From: Azospirillaceae bacterium
GTDB taxonomy: Bacteria; Pseudomonadota; Alphaproteobacteria; Azospirillales; Azospirillaceae
DNA: 64,000 nucleotides
Direction: 5' to 3'
NCBI GenBank assembly: GCA_031291675.1
Contig: JARLIO010000034.1
Span: 1-64,000, forward strand
A model generated the notes under the pieces. It was not told the DNA's origin. It made no database searches and worked only from the letters and a program-made list of their open reading frames with translations. The translations under genes and the position numbers were made by a program. This document shows positions 17,599-27,555 of this stretch, piece after piece (position 1 is the stretch's first letter; every line of letters starts with the position of its first letter).

Positions 17599-18633
17599 TT
17601 ACCCGAGGCGGCGACGGCCCCCCGCGGCCAGCGGCTGGGGCTGATAGCGGCGCGACCCGACGGGACCACGGTCCCGATCGTCGCCCGTGGTCACGACCGG
17701 CAGGGTCACCGCATCCTGCGGGGCCGGCGCCAGAACGAACAGCGGCCGCGGGGCCACCGAAATATCCAGGGGCAGATGGGTAATCGTGTCGCCATCGGCC
17801 TGGATCGAACCACCGGCAACCGCGTCGATGCGCACCCGCGATGCCTTCACGATGGCATAATCAGGCATCCGTCCGATCAATCCGAGTACGACACCGACCG
17901 TATAACGCAACGCCGCCAGACGGCCGGCGCCACGGAACAAACAGACATGCAACAGCGGATCGCCGAGCGAAGCCTCCGGGGCACACACGAAGCGGCCACC
18001 GTAAAAATGACCCTTGGCCACCACCACGGCCGCCGCCTCCTCGACCCGGCCATCAATGACGACGCGGTAGCGCACCGGGCGCAGGCGCAACAGTTGGATC
18101 GCCGTCTCGATGACATAGGCGCCCTTGCCCAGCCAGCGCTTCAAGCGCGGTTTCAGATGCTCAACCACCAGAGCATCAAGACCGACCCCAACCATCATCG
18201 AGAAATGCCGGTCATTGACACGACCGACATGGATCGTCCGCGGCGGCGTGCCGGCCAGCAACGCGGCCAGAGCCACGGGATCGCGCGGCAGGCACAGCTC
18301 ATGGGCCAGCACATTGGCGGTCCCGAGCGGCACAATGCCCAGGGGCAGACAACGGCCCGGATGGGACACCAAGCCGTTGATCACCTCGTTGATCGTGCCG
18401 TCGCCCCCCGCGGCGACCACGGCATCAAAGCCCTCAGCCGCCGCGGCGGCGGCAAATCGCTCGGCATCGCCCCGGGCCTGCGTTTCGCGAATGACCGGCG
18501 CGATCCCATGGGTGGCCAGCGCCGCAACGGTCCGCGCCAGAAGGCGCCGACGGCGCAAACCCGCCGTCGGGTTGAAGATGATCAACAACCGGCGAGCGGA
18601 TACGCCCCCGGGGGTGGCCGAAATCGCATCCAT
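17599..18633 (-). CDS. Diacylglycerol/lipid kinase family protein
   Basis: The 344-residue protein has the DAGK catalytic domain: RRLLIIFNPTAGLRRRR near the N-terminus, the ATP-binding AAGGDGTINEVINGL (about 74-88), LPLGIVPLGTANVLAHEL and the C-terminal IQADGDTITHLPLDI. Members (YegS, DgkB-like) phosphorylate diacylglycerol, sphingoid bases or other lipids at the cytoplasmic membrane face; substrate not determinable. It is divergent from the LpxH-like phosphatase gene across about 190 bases. Confidence 0.9.
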   Translation of the reverse strand: MDAISATPGGVSARRLLIIFNPTAGLRRRRLLARTVAALATHGIAPVIRETQARGDAERFAAAAAAEGFDAVVAAGGDGTINEVINGLVSHPGRCLPLGIVPLGTANVLAHELCLPRDPVALAALLAGTPPRTIHVGRVNDRHFSMMVGVGLDALVVEHLKPRLKRWLGKGAYVIETAIQLLRLRPVRYRVVIDGRVEEAAAVVVAKGHFYGGRFVCAPEASLGDPLLHVCLFRGAGRLAALRYTVGVVLGLIGRMPDYAIVKASRVRIDAVAGGSIQADGDTITHLPLDISVAPRPLFVLAPAPQDAVTLPVVTTGDDRDRGPVGSRRYQPQPLAAGGRRRLG

Positions 18634-18825
18634 TCGCGAGATTGTTCCTGACAGGAGGAGAGAGGCCGTTAATACGGCCGAATAGTGTGATGGTTTTGCA
18701 GAGAATCGATGACAAAATCAAGAAATTTTGGATGAGGAAGCGGTGAATCTGTCGGATCGATTGTCAGAAGCGGCGTTTTGGCGCTATACCCACCGGGCCG
18801 GAATAGCGGCCACGGGAGCCGGTAA

Positions 18826-19608
18826 ATGCAAGACCCCGAAAGCATACATAAGTATCGCAGCATCTGGATTTCAGACGTACATCTGGGAACCCGGGGTTGC
18901 CAGGCGGAAATGCTTCTCGATTTTCTCAAACAGACGGAATCTGAATTCCTTTATCTGGTTGGGGATATCGTCGATGGCTGGCGCCTGAAACGAAGCTGGT
19001 ACTGGCCGCAGGCGCACAACGATGTGGTTCAGAAATTGCTCCGCCGTGTCCGCAAAGGGACGCGCGTCATTTATATTCCCGGCAACCATGACGAGGGGTT
19101 CCGGGAATTCGTCGGATCCAATTTCGGCGGGGTGACCGTCGCCGCCGAGGCGGTGCACGTCACGGCGGATGGCCGGCGCTTCCTGGTGATCCACGGCGAC
19201 CAGTTCGACGTCGTCGTCAAATACGCCAAATGGCTGGCTCATATCGGCGACACCGCCTACATGTTGTTGCTGCTGCTGAACACATGGGTCAATGTGGCGC
19301 GGCGGCGCATGGGCTTCCGGTACTGGTCGGTGTCGGCCTACCTGAAGCACAAGGTCAAGAATGCCGTCGAGTTTATCGGTAACTACGAGCGCGCGCTCGC
19401 CGAGGAGGCCCGTCGCCGGAATGTCCACGGCGTGATTTGTGGCCATATCCACACGGCCGAGATGCGCGACATGGAAGGGGTTCTCTATTGCAACGACGGC
19501 GACTGGGTCGAATCCTGCACCGCCTTGGTCGAGCACGAGACCGGCGAATTGGAACTTATCCACTGGGCGGAACACCGCAATCGTCAGACGATCAAGGCGG
19601 CTGCGTGA
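18826..19608 (+). CDS. LpxH-like calcineurin-type phosphoesterase
   Basis: The 260-residue metallophosphoesterase has every core motif: DVHLG (17-21), GDIVDGW (46-52), GNHDE (86-90), HGDQFD and GHIHTAEM. The aromatic insert RSWYWPQAHN is typical of UDP-2,3-diacylglucosamine diphosphatase relatives. LpxH makes lipid X in lipid A synthesis. The position directly before a glycosyltransferase, waaA, lpxK and an acyltransferase supports an envelope-lipid role. Alphaproteobacteria often use the unrelated LpxI for this step, so the exact reaction is an inference. The stop codon overlaps the next start (GTGA). Confidence 0.8.
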   Translation: MQDPESIHKYRSIWISDVHLGTRGCQAEMLLDFLKQTESEFLYLVGDIVDGWRLKRSWYWPQAHNDVVQKLLRRVRKGTRVIYIPGNHDEGFREFVGSNFGGVTVAAEAVHVTADGRRFLVIHGDQFDVVVKYAKWLAHIGDTAYMLLLLLNTWVNVARRRMGFRYWSVSAYLKHKVKNAVEFIGNYERALAEEARRRNVHGVICGHIHTAEMRDMEGVLYCNDGDWVESCTALVEHETGELELIHWAEHRNRQTIKAAA

Positions 19609-20720
19609 AGATCCTGATCGTCACGGATGCCTGGTATCCGCAGGTCAATGGTGTCGTCAGAACCTTGAACACGACGCGCGACGAGTTGCTCAAGATGGGG
19701 CACATCGTCGAGATCGTCGGCCCCGACCGCTTCATGACGGTCCCGATGCCGACCTACCGGGAGATCCGGCTGGCGCTCCGGCCCGGTGCCCGGCTGGCCC
19801 GGCTGATTGCGGCCTTCGCCCCCGATTGCATCCATATCGCCACCGAAGGGCCGCTGGGTTTTGCCGCACGGCGTTTTTGCCTGCGGCGCCGGGTCCCGTT
19901 CACCACGGCCTATCACACCCGGTTTCCGGAATATATCCGTGACCGCGCGCCGGTGCCGCTGGCCCTGAGCTATGCGGTGGTCCGGCGTTTTCACGCCCCG
20001 TCGTCGGCGGTGATGGTCGCGACCCAGTCGATCGAGGACGCGTTGAAAAAGCGTGGCTTCAAGAATATCCGACGCTGGACCCGCGGCGTTGATACCGAAC
20101 TGTTTCATCTGCGCGACAAGTCGTTCCTGAGCGATCCGCGCCCGATCGCGATGTATGTCGGCCGCGTCGCCGTTGAGAAAAACCTCGAAGCGTTCCTCAA
20201 GCTCGACCTGCCGGGAACCAAATACATTGTCGGCGACGGTCCGCAGTTCAACGACTACAAACAGCGCTATCCCCAGGCGCGCTTCGTCGGGGCCAAGCAC
20301 GGCGAAGAGTTGGCCCAGCATTACGCCGCCGCCGATGTCTTCGTGTTTCCGTCACGGACCGACACCTTCGGTCTGGTGCTGCTGGAGGCCCTGGCCTCCG
20401 GTGTGCCGGTGGCGGCCTATCCGGTGCCCGGCCCGATCGACGTCATCCATCAGGCCGATATCGGCTGTCTTGACGAGGACCTGGGCACCGCGGTTCGCGT
20501 CGCCTTGACCAAAGACCCGGAGGCTTGCCGACGCTATGCGCTCGGCTATTCCTGGGGGGCCTCGGCGCGACAGTTCCTGTTCAACCTGCGCCCGTTCCAC
20601 CCCGACGCGATCGCCGAACAGGCGGCGGCCCAGGCAGCGGCCGAGATCGCGACGCTGCATGACCAGGCCGCCGGCGCCGTCCTGGTCGGGGAACGGGCGG
20701 TCACGCTGCATCCCCACTGA
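19605..20720 (+). CDS. Glycosyltransferase family 4 protein (mannosyltransferase-like)
   Basis: The GTG at 19605 overlaps the preceding TGA by four bases, indicating translational coupling. It gives the N-terminus VKILIVTDAWYPQVNGVVRT, the usual GT4 start. The 371-residue protein has the GT-B fold with YVGRVAVEKNLEAFLKL, FVGAKHGEELAQHYAAADVF and the donor-site FPSRTDTFGLVLLEALASG with the EX7E-like acidic pair. The closest look is to GDP-mannose-dependent alpha-mannosyltransferases acting on lipids (MgtA/PimB-like). Together with the preceding phosphatase and following lipid A genes it probably glycosylates an envelope lipid. Confidence 0.88.
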   Translation: MKILIVTDAWYPQVNGVVRTLNTTRDELLKMGHIVEIVGPDRFMTVPMPTYREIRLALRPGARLARLIAAFAPDCIHIATEGPLGFAARRFCLRRRVPFTTAYHTRFPEYIRDRAPVPLALSYAVVRRFHAPSSAVMVATQSIEDALKKRGFKNIRRWTRGVDTELFHLRDKSFLSDPRPIAMYVGRVAVEKNLEAFLKLDLPGTKYIVGDGPQFNDYKQRYPQARFVGAKHGEELAQHYAAADVFVFPSRTDTFGLVLLEALASGVPVAAYPVPGPIDVIHQADIGCLDEDLGTAVRVALTKDPEACRRYALGYSWGASARQFLFNLRPFHPDAIAEQAAAQAAAEIATLHDQAAGAVLVGERAVTLHPH

Positions 20721-21008
20721 ACCCGGCGTTCGCCCCAGCGCTGCTGTTGGCGCGCCCCGTTGCGGACGCATCAACAGTGTCGAAGGGCGCGCCGCCTCGT
20801 GATTTCTTCTGACACGTCCGGTGCGATCACCGGCTGCGGCAGCATCTCGTCCCCCTTGGGAATTGGCAACACGCCGTGCTAGGGTGCCGCGAGATGGCCA
20901 GGGATCACGGCAAAAGCGCAGCGGTTCGCCCGGCGCGGCCCGGGTCCCGGCTTGCCGTGGCGCCGCGTGGGCGCTGCCCCGCCGACCTGGGACCGATACA
21001 ACCAATCG

Positions 21009-22292
21009 ATGCTACATCTTCTCTACCGTGCGCTGACGACACTGGGCGGTCCCGTGATTCTGGGCTGGCTTCGGCACCGAACCGCTGTCGGCAAGGAAGA
21101 CCGGCTGCGTCACGGCGAACGGTTGGGAATTGCCTCGCATCCGCGCCCATCCGGAATTGTCGTCTGGTTCCACGCCGCCAGCGTCGGTGAATCGCTCTCG
21201 ATTCTAACCCTCGCCGAGCGCCTGATCGAACGGCTCCCTGAGGCCCATGTGCTGATCACGACCGGGACCGTGACATCGGCGACCCTGCTGGCCCACCGCC
21301 TGCCCGCGCGAACCCTGCATCAGTTCGTGCCGGTCGACCGGCCGGCCTACGCCGCCCGCTTTCTCGATCACTGGCGCCCCGACCTCGTGCTCTGGGTCGA
21401 ATCCGAGATCTGGCCCAACCTCTTGTGGGCACTGGCCCGCCGCCACATCCCCACCGCCCTGATCAATGCCCGGATGTCAGCCCGGTCCTTCTCCCGCTGG
21501 CGCCGTGTTCCCGGCTTCATCAGACCCCTGCTCGGGACATTTCGCCTGTGCCTGGCGCAGACCGAAGCCGAAGCGGAGCGCCTGCGCCAACTCGGCGCCC
21601 TTGGTGTCGTCTGCCTGGGCAATCTGAAATATTCCGCGGCGCCGCCCCCGGCCGAACCGCGCGCCCTGGCGACCCTGGCCGCCGCCCTGGGCGGCCGCCC
21701 GCTGTGGCTGTTCGCCAGCACCCATCCCGGAGAACCGGAGATCGCCGCCGCGATCCATCAGCAACTGGAAGCACAGTTCCCGGGCCTGCTGACCGTGATC
21801 GCCCCGCGGCACGCCAACGCCGGGGATGGCATCGCAACGATGCTGGCCAACCGCGGTTTCCGGGTGGGCCGGCGCAGCCTAAATGGCGTTCCGGCGGCCG
21901 ACGAGCAGATCCACATTGCCGACACCATGGGGGAGATGGGTCTGTGGTACCGGCTGGCGCCGGTCACCTGCATTGGCAAGACCTTCACGGTCGAAGGTGG
22001 CCACAATCCGATCGAACCGGCGCAACTGGGCTGCGCCGTCATCTATGGGCCGCATATGACAAATTTCCCCGAAATCGCCGCGGAACTGGAAGCCAGCGGC
22101 GCAGCCCGGCGCCTCGCTTCGGCCGAGGAGCTGGGCGCGATGCTGGCCACTCTCCTGAGCGATCCTGCCGCGCGGGAGCGTCTGGTCCAGGCGGCTCGGG
22201 CGGTCGCCCGCCGGCATCACGCGGTGATCGACGATGTCATCATCGCCTTGACGCCACTGCTGACCGAGGCTGGACTGGTCCCGGTGCCCTGA
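21009..22292 (+). CDS. waaA: 3-deoxy-D-manno-octulosonic acid transferase
   Basis: WaaA (KdtA) transfers Kdo from CMP-Kdo to the lipid A precursor at the inner membrane. The 427-residue protein has an N-terminal membrane-associating helix (LHLLYRALTTLGGPVIL), the catalytic HAASVGES (55-62, base E61), TGTVTSATLL, WVESEIWPNLL, and the C-terminal GKTFTVEGGHNPIEPAQLGC and YGPHMTNFPEI motifs. The ATG at 21009 was chosen because it begins the usual hydrophobic N-terminus. Nearly 290 bases separate it from the upstream glycosyltransferase, so it may have its own promoter; it is followed by lpxK after about 90 bases. Confidence 0.96.
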   Translation: MLHLLYRALTTLGGPVILGWLRHRTAVGKEDRLRHGERLGIASHPRPSGIVVWFHAASVGESLSILTLAERLIERLPEAHVLITTGTVTSATLLAHRLPARTLHQFVPVDRPAYAARFLDHWRPDLVLWVESEIWPNLLWALARRHIPTALINARMSARSFSRWRRVPGFIRPLLGTFRLCLAQTEAEAERLRQLGALGVVCLGNLKYSAAPPPAEPRALATLAAALGGRPLWLFASTHPGEPEIAAAIHQQLEAQFPGLLTVIAPRHANAGDGIATMLANRGFRVGRRSLNGVPAADEQIHIADTMGEMGLWYRLAPVTCIGKTFTVEGGHNPIEPAQLGCAVIYGPHMTNFPEIAAELEASGAARRLASAEELGAMLATLLSDPAARERLVQAARAVARRHHAVIDDVIIALTPLLTEAGLVPVP

Positions 22293-22382
22293 CATGGCGA
22301 CGGTCCCCCGCCTCCTGGCCGTGGTGCAACCGGGACAAGGTTGCAGGGGCTCGTCCCGCCCCCCCGGCAACCCGGGCCTGCC

Positions 22383-23381
22383 ATGAGGGCCCCCGATTTC
22401 TGGCAGAATCCGGCAAGCTGGGCCGGACGGTTTCTGGCGCCCGTGGGCGCGGCTTTCGGCCTGGCCGGATGGCTGCGCTGGCAACGGGCGGCGCCGCAGA
22501 CCGCTGCGGTGCCGGTGATCTGTATCGGCAATCTGACGGCGGGGGGCGCCGGCAAGACCCCGGTCGCTCTGGCCGTAGCCGCCGCCGTGATCGGACATGG
22601 CGGCCACCCTCACTTTCTGACCCGCGGCTATGGCGGTCGCCTGCGCGGGCCGGTTCGGGTCGACCCGGCGCACCACAGCGCCGATGATGTCGGCGACGAA
22701 CCGCTGCTGTTGGCCCCGGTGGCACCAACCTGGGTGGCGCGCGATCGCGTCGCCGGCGCCCGGGCCGCCGTTGCCGCCGGCGCCAGCGCGATCATCATGG
22801 ATGACGGTTTCCAAAATCCGTCGCTGCGCAAATCGCTGTCGCTGGTCGTGGTCGATGCCGCCACCGGCATGGGCAATGGCCGCCTGTTGCCCGCGGGTCC
22901 GCTGCGTGAGCCCGTCGCCCGCGGCCTGGGGCGTGCCGATGCGATCATCCTGATCGGTACCGGCGACGCGCCCGGTCTGTTTCCCCACGGGGCCACCGCC
23001 CGGTGTCCGGTGCTGCGGGCCCGTCCGGTCGCCACCGACGCCGCCGCGACCTGGCGCGGCCGCCGGATGCTGGCCTTTGCCGGGATCGGCCGGCCTGAGA
23101 AATTCTTCGCCACGCTGGAACAAACCGGGGCCGTGATTGTCGACCGCCGCGCCTTCCCGGACCACCACCCCTATCGTCCGGATGAGATCGCCACCCTGCG
23201 CGCCGACGCGCGCAGATTGGCTGCGATCCCGGTGACGACGTCCAAGGACGCGGCACGCCTGCCCGCCGACGCGCGGCATGGAATCGCGGTGCTGCCGATC
23301 CGGCTATCCTGGGACGACCCCGCGGCGTTCGAAGCGCTGCTGCTGCCGATTCTGAACCGGAGAGACCGTGATGGTCGATAG
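22383..23381 (+). CDS. lpxK: Tetraacyldisaccharide 4'-kinase
   Basis: LpxK phosphorylates the 4' position of the tetraacyldisaccharide to form lipid IVA, at the inner membrane. The 332-residue protein has an N-terminal membrane helix region, the P-loop GGAGKTP (54-60), LTRGYGGRL, VGDEPLLLA and DDGFQNPSL, all family signatures. The ATG at 22383 yields APDFWQNPASWAGRFLAP, the usual beginning. The last 11 bases overlap the following acyltransferase gene, so the two are co-translated. Confidence 0.96.
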   Translation: MRAPDFWQNPASWAGRFLAPVGAAFGLAGWLRWQRAAPQTAAVPVICIGNLTAGGAGKTPVALAVAAAVIGHGGHPHFLTRGYGGRLRGPVRVDPAHHSADDVGDEPLLLAPVAPTWVARDRVAGARAAVAAGASAIIMDDGFQNPSLRKSLSLVVVDAATGMGNGRLLPAGPLREPVARGLGRADAIILIGTGDAPGLFPHGATARCPVLRARPVATDAAATWRGRRMLAFAGIGRPEKFFATLEQTGAVIVDRRAFPDHHPYRPDEIATLRADARRLAAIPVTTSKDAARLPADARHGIAVLPIRLSWDDPAAFEALLLPILNRRDRDGR

Positions 23382-24264
23382 AACGGCAATCCGGCGCTGG
23401 TGCCAGCGGCGCCTTGGCTATCCGCTCGAAGCCGCGGGCGTCGCCGTGCTGTTCATGCTGTTCAAAGCGTTGACGCTGGATCGCGCCTCGGCGCTGGGCG
23501 GATGGATCGGGCGGCATGTCGGACCGTGGCTGCCCCCGGCGGCCACGGCCCGACACAATCTGCGCCGCGCGATGCCCGAACTGGACCACGATGAGCGCGA
23601 CCGGATCCTGAGCGCGATGTGGGACAATCTGGGCCGGACCATGGCGGAATATCCCCATCTGCGCCAGATCTGCCGGGAGCGCGTCGAGGTGATCGGTTGG
23701 GACCAGTTGCGCGGTCTGGTTGAGACACCGCGGACCACCCTGCTGTTTTCCGGCCATTTCGCCAATTGGGAAGCGCTGCCGATGGTCGCCGACCAGAGGG
23801 GTTTGGCCCTGGCCTCGATCTATCGCCGCCCCAACAATCCGATCGTCGACCGTCTGCTGCAAGGCTGCCGCCAGACTGAAACGGGCCACCTGTTTGCCAA
23901 GGGCCGCGACGGCGCCCGCCAGATCCTGGCAACCTTGCGCAAGGGCGGCACGGTTGCGATGCTGGTCGACCAGAAACTCAATGACGGGCTCGCGGTCCCG
24001 TTCTTTGGGCGCCCAGCGATGACAGCGCCGGCGATCGGCCAGATGGCCCATCTGTTTCACTGCCCGGTGCTGCCGGCCCGGATCGAGCGGCTCGCCGGGG
24101 CGCGCTTTCGCATCACCATCGGCGATCCGGTTACCTTCCCCGAAACCGGCAACCGGGCCGCCGATCTCCTGGCGGCAATGACCCTGGTCAACGGGACCCT
24201 GGAGCACTGGATTCGCGAACGCCCAGCCCAATGGCTGTGGATTCACCGACGCTGGCCGGATTGA
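23371..24264 (+). CDS. Lipid A biosynthesis acyltransferase (LpxL/HtrB-like)
   Basis: This family adds secondary acyl chains to Kdo-lipid A from acyl-ACP at the inner membrane. The 297-residue protein has an N-terminal hydrophobic segment (AVLFMLFKALTL), the HX4E catalytic box SGHFANWE (H129, E134), IYRRPNNPIVD and ATLRKGGTVAMLVDQK. ATG 23371 follows CCGGAGAGACC and overlaps lpxK. The family includes LpxL and LpxM types that differ in chain and position specificity, which I cannot resolve. It is convergent with the membrane glycosyltransferase at 24395. Confidence 0.93.
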   Translation: MVDRTAIRRWCQRRLGYPLEAAGVAVLFMLFKALTLDRASALGGWIGRHVGPWLPPAATARHNLRRAMPELDHDERDRILSAMWDNLGRTMAEYPHLRQICRERVEVIGWDQLRGLVETPRTTLLFSGHFANWEALPMVADQRGLALASIYRRPNNPIVDRLLQGCRQTETGHLFAKGRDGARQILATLRKGGTVAMLVDQKLNDGLAVPFFGRPAMTAPAIGQMAHLFHCPVLPARIERLAGARFRITIGDPVTFPETGNRAADLLAAMTLVNGTLEHWIRERPAQWLWIHRRWPD

Positions 24265-24394
24265 CCGGACGCGTCATCCGGCGCTAGATGGTGAGCTTCC
24301 TTGCGGGTCTTCCGGTGGCAGCGGAACGAACTGGGACGAACAACCGTCATCGTCTGTTGGTGCCCGGCCAAGTCCCTGGCTTGGCGCGACACCC

Positions 24395-26068
24395 TCAATC
24401 CAGACGTTCGCTGAACGGCTTCTGTCCCCGCATGTCCTTGACAACGCTGAGCACGGCGCCGCCGCGTTGCACCCGGATGATCTGTTTGCCCTGGATCGCG
24501 TCATCACAGCCCGACTGCGTCCAGGCGACGAAGAAGTCGACCTGCATCGGATCGTTGGTCAGCACGAAATGCTTATGCGGCAGGAAATTCATCACCGAAA
24601 GCGGATGACCACAGACCATCAATTTGTAGGGTTCCCGGGGCAGAACGCCGTGGGTTTCATCCTCGACATAGTCCTCGAGACGCAGGGCCGCCTCACCGAG
24701 CGAGGTCCCCCAATAGTCGAGCTCGTAACGCGGCTCGGCCCCCTGGACGCCCCCGACCAGTTGGTTGAAGAAGATATATTCGTCGGGATGCAGGCGGGCC
24801 ATCGACCAGACCTGAAACCCCACCGCCCCGGCAAAAGCCAGGGTCAGCAACCGGCGCCAACGCTCGGGAAAACCCGCGACGTTCTGCCAGACCCGATCAA
24901 AGCCGATCCCGGCCAGGATCGTCAGCGGCGGCACGACGAACAGGAAATGGCGATAGCCGTTATAGGCCACCGGCCGGTCAATGATGAAAAAGGCGATCGG
25001 AAACGTCGCCGCGAGCGCCACGGTGCCCCATTGCACGAAGCGGGTCGGCGGCATCAGGGCCGGGAAACGCCGCACCGCCGTCACAGTCAGCACCACGACG
25101 GCACAGACCAATCCGGCCAGCAACATTTCGGGCGACTGAACCACCAGCAGAAGCGGCAGATAGAACCACGGCAGATCGAGCGACGGCACCAGCCTGCCAT
25201 TGAGAAGGACTTCGCCATCCCAGGGAAAATGCGCAAAAGTCTGCAGGGCGGTGATCGGATTCCCCAGCGATTGGCCGGCCCAGGGCCACAGTGCGATCAT
25301 CGTAAGATACATCACCGGCAGCGCCGGCAGCAGCGACAGCGCAATCCGGCCACCCGCCTTGAGCGCGGCGGCCGGGCCCTCGCGATAGGCAAACAGGGCC
25401 AGCCAGGCAATCAGGCCGGCAACCAGATAACAACCGGCCAGAACGCCACCAATCCGCGTTCCCAGTGTCACTCCGAGCACGAAACCAAGCCGAATCGCCA
25501 GCCCAACCGGGATACGGGGCAACAGGCCGATGCAGCGGACGCTATAATAGAGCGTCCAGACCATGCCGCAGGCGAAGGGAACATCCTTCGGGTTGATGAA
25601 CATGTGGCCGTAAAAGACCGGATTCAACGCCAGCAGCAGGGTCGCAATGAACCCCGCGCGCTCACCGGCAATCAACCGGGTCAGACGCCAGGTGCCAAAG
25701 ATCGCCAGCAGGCCGACCAGGCCGCCCAGCAGCGAGCGTGTCGCATATTCGCCGAACGGCGAAATCCAACGATTGACGATGGCCGCGACAAGGTCGAAAC
25801 TGCCGCCATAGAGATAGAGATTCTGGTACGAAAATGCCGACCGGTCGGTAAAACCGGACATATAATATTTAAGCAGCATCTTGCCGTAGTTGTTCTGAAC
25901 CTCCGCATCCCAGATGATACCGTAATCCTTGAAGGTCAGAACCACGAAGACGCCGACGCACAGCAGGACGATCGTGCTGATGTCGAAGAACATGCGCCCT
26001 TCCGGCGGCAGCAGGCCGGCATGGACGGGAAAGCCCCGATTTGAGATGCGTTGCTGAAGGGTGCTCAT
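24395..26068 (-). CDS. GT-C type membrane glycosyltransferase (GT39/PMT-like)
   Basis: The 557-residue protein has around ten hydrophobic helices and begins with a helix ending in DYGIIWDAEVQNNYG. Its acidic D54/E56 loop is typical of GT-C enzymes using polyprenyl-phosphate sugars in the periplasm. FYGHMFINPKDVPFA and a soluble C-terminal domain (YELDYWGTSLGEAALRL) complete the pattern. The gene directly upstream on the same strand encodes a GT2 enzyme of the polyprenyl-phosphate-sugar synthase type, ending six bases before this one. The two likely form a donor-maker and user pair that decorates lipid, glycan or protein. Acceptor unknown. Confidence 0.82.
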   Translation of the reverse strand: MSTLQQRISNRGFPVHAGLLPPEGRMFFDISTIVLLCVGVFVVLTFKDYGIIWDAEVQNNYGKMLLKYYMSGFTDRSAFSYQNLYLYGGSFDLVAAIVNRWISPFGEYATRSLLGGLVGLLAIFGTWRLTRLIAGERAGFIATLLLALNPVFYGHMFINPKDVPFACGMVWTLYYSVRCIGLLPRIPVGLAIRLGFVLGVTLGTRIGGVLAGCYLVAGLIAWLALFAYREGPAAALKAGGRIALSLLPALPVMYLTMIALWPWAGQSLGNPITALQTFAHFPWDGEVLLNGRLVPSLDLPWFYLPLLLVVQSPEMLLAGLVCAVVVLTVTAVRRFPALMPPTRFVQWGTVALAATFPIAFFIIDRPVAYNGYRHFLFVVPPLTILAGIGFDRVWQNVAGFPERWRRLLTLAFAGAVGFQVWSMARLHPDEYIFFNQLVGGVQGAEPRYELDYWGTSLGEAALRLEDYVEDETHGVLPREPYKLMVCGHPLSVMNFLPHKHFVLTNDPMQVDFFVAWTQSGCDDAIQGKQIIRVQRGGAVLSVVKDMRGQKPFSERLD

Positions 26069-26074
26069 GAATGC

Positions 26075-27241
26075 TTATCCGTCGGCGTCGGTGACAGAGG
26101 CGGGTTTGGCTATCGCCCGCTCGTCGATCCCATAGGTCGACCGGACGATGAAGAGAGGCCGTCCTTTGACTTCCTCAAAGACGCGGCCGAGGTAATCGCC
26201 GATGATGCCGAGCGTCAGCAGTTGGACCCCGCCGAGGAACAGAATCGTGACGACAATCGTCTCAAATCCGGGAACGTCGATCCCGTAAATCGCCGTCCGC
26301 AACAGACGAACCACGATATAAAAGAACGCAAACGCCGAAATTACGGCACCGACCGCGCTCCAGACCCGCAGGGGAAAGGTGGAGAACGCCGTCAGGCCAT
26401 CGATCGAAAATCGGATCAGCTTCAGCAGACCCCATTTGGTGGCACCGGCAGTGCGCTCGCCCTGAATATAGGGGATCGATGTCTGATGAAATCCAACCCA
26501 GGCAAAGATGCCCTTCATGAACCGGGTCCGTTCGGGCATCCGATTGATGACATCGACAACGCGGCGGTCCAGCAGCCGGAAATCACCGACCTCGCGGGGC
26601 AACCGGACATCGGACATCTTGTCGAACAGCCAATAAAACGCCCGCGCGCCGAGACGATTGGTCAGATGCTGCCCGACACGGGCGTGACGCACCGCCATGA
26701 CGACATCGTAACCCTCGCGCCATTTGTCGAGAAACGCGCCGATCAGCTCCGGCGGATGCTGAAGATCGGCATCCATCGGGACCACGCACTGGCCGCGCGA
26801 ATGCAGCAGTCCGGCGCTGAGCGCCCGTTCCTTGCCAAAATTGCGCGACAGATCGACGATCTTGATCCCGGGATGGCGCCGCCGTGCCGCCATCAGGTGC
26901 TTCAGCGTGTCGTCAGGGCTGCCGTCATTGACGCAGACAACCTCCCACGACACGCCGAGCCGATCGAGTTCCGGGACCAGACGATCGAACAAGGCGTCGA
27001 CATTCGCGCCTTCGTTGTAGCACGGAATCACAACCGACAGGACGGGGTCGCCCGGCGCCGGACGTTGAACCGTTTCGGGCACCGGATCGACGTCGGCGAA
27101 ATCGGCGACAGCAACCGGTGGGGGAGCGTCCAGGCTTTCCATGTGGATGATCAGAGACGTTCGGGTGGAAGGGAGCGAATACAGCGGCAGCCCGGACGCG
27201 ATCCGGACAGAGCGAAGGGGTGCGTCATACCACGAAGTCAT
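26075..27241 (-). CDS. Family 2 glycosyltransferase, GtrB/DPM1-like
   Basis: The protein has a GT-A domain (LSVVIPCYNEGANVDALFDR, VCVNDGSPDDT, VDLSRNFGKERALSAGL, VPMDADLQHPPE). It ends with two transmembrane helices (about AVGAVISAFAFFYIVVRLL and TILFLGGVQLLTLGIIG), the layout of bactoprenol-phosphate glucosyl- and mannosyltransferases. It would load a sugar on undecaprenyl phosphate on the cytoplasmic face for the neighbouring GT-C enzyme. An internal ATG at 27142 begins MESLDAPPPVAVADFADVD and may be the true start; neither start has a strong ribosome-binding site. Confidence 0.9.
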   Translation of the reverse strand: MTSWYDAPLRSVRIASGLPLYSLPSTRTSLIIHMESLDAPPPVAVADFADVDPVPETVQRPAPGDPVLSVVIPCYNEGANVDALFDRLVPELDRLGVSWEVVCVNDGSPDDTLKHLMAARRRHPGIKIVDLSRNFGKERALSAGLLHSRGQCVVPMDADLQHPPELIGAFLDKWREGYDVVMAVRHARVGQHLTNRLGARAFYWLFDKMSDVRLPREVGDFRLLDRRVVDVINRMPERTRFMKGIFAWVGFHQTSIPYIQGERTAGATKWGLLKLIRFSIDGLTAFSTFPLRVWSAVGAVISAFAFFYIVVRLLRTAIYGIDVPGFETIVVTILFLGGVQLLTLGIIGDYLGRVFEEVKGRPLFIVRSTYGIDERAIAKPASVTDADG

Positions 27242-27555
27242 CTTCTGTGCAAAAGGCCCACGTCATAGGCATGCCCTGCTCGCTTCGTCCGCAAACACCC
27301 TGCGGCGACCAGGCCGAACCGACATACCGAAGCCGTGAACAGGTCCGAAGGCAGCTTATTCCCGACTGTTTGACGAGTACTTAATATCGCGGCCGCCCGA
27401 CCCGATGCGTCCATGCGGCACGCGCAACCCTGCCCCGGGGCGCCCAGGTTCCTGCGACAAAAGGAACCGGGCCTGCTCGGCGGAGCGTTTGCCCCAAAGA
27501 CCGCGCTTTCTGGCATAATGATAGCCAGATCTATCTTGCTCAATCGGAGGCCGCC
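27242..27555. other. Intergenic region between GT2 and small membrane protein genes
   Basis: This 314-base gap is divergent on both sides and so must hold two promoters. Candidate -10-like text (GGCATAATG near 27510) precedes the small membrane protein, without a well-spaced -35. No gene, repeat or RNA is recognised. Confidence 0.35.

Noticed and set aside
24255-24282. Hairpin at the end of the acyltransferase gene as terminator
   Set aside because: The 7-bp stem has a 14-base loop that includes the stop codon, and no U-tract follows.
24467-26044. 525-codon plus-strand open frame
   Set aside because: It is antisense to the GT-C glycosyltransferase and rich in His, Gln and Arg with no domain.
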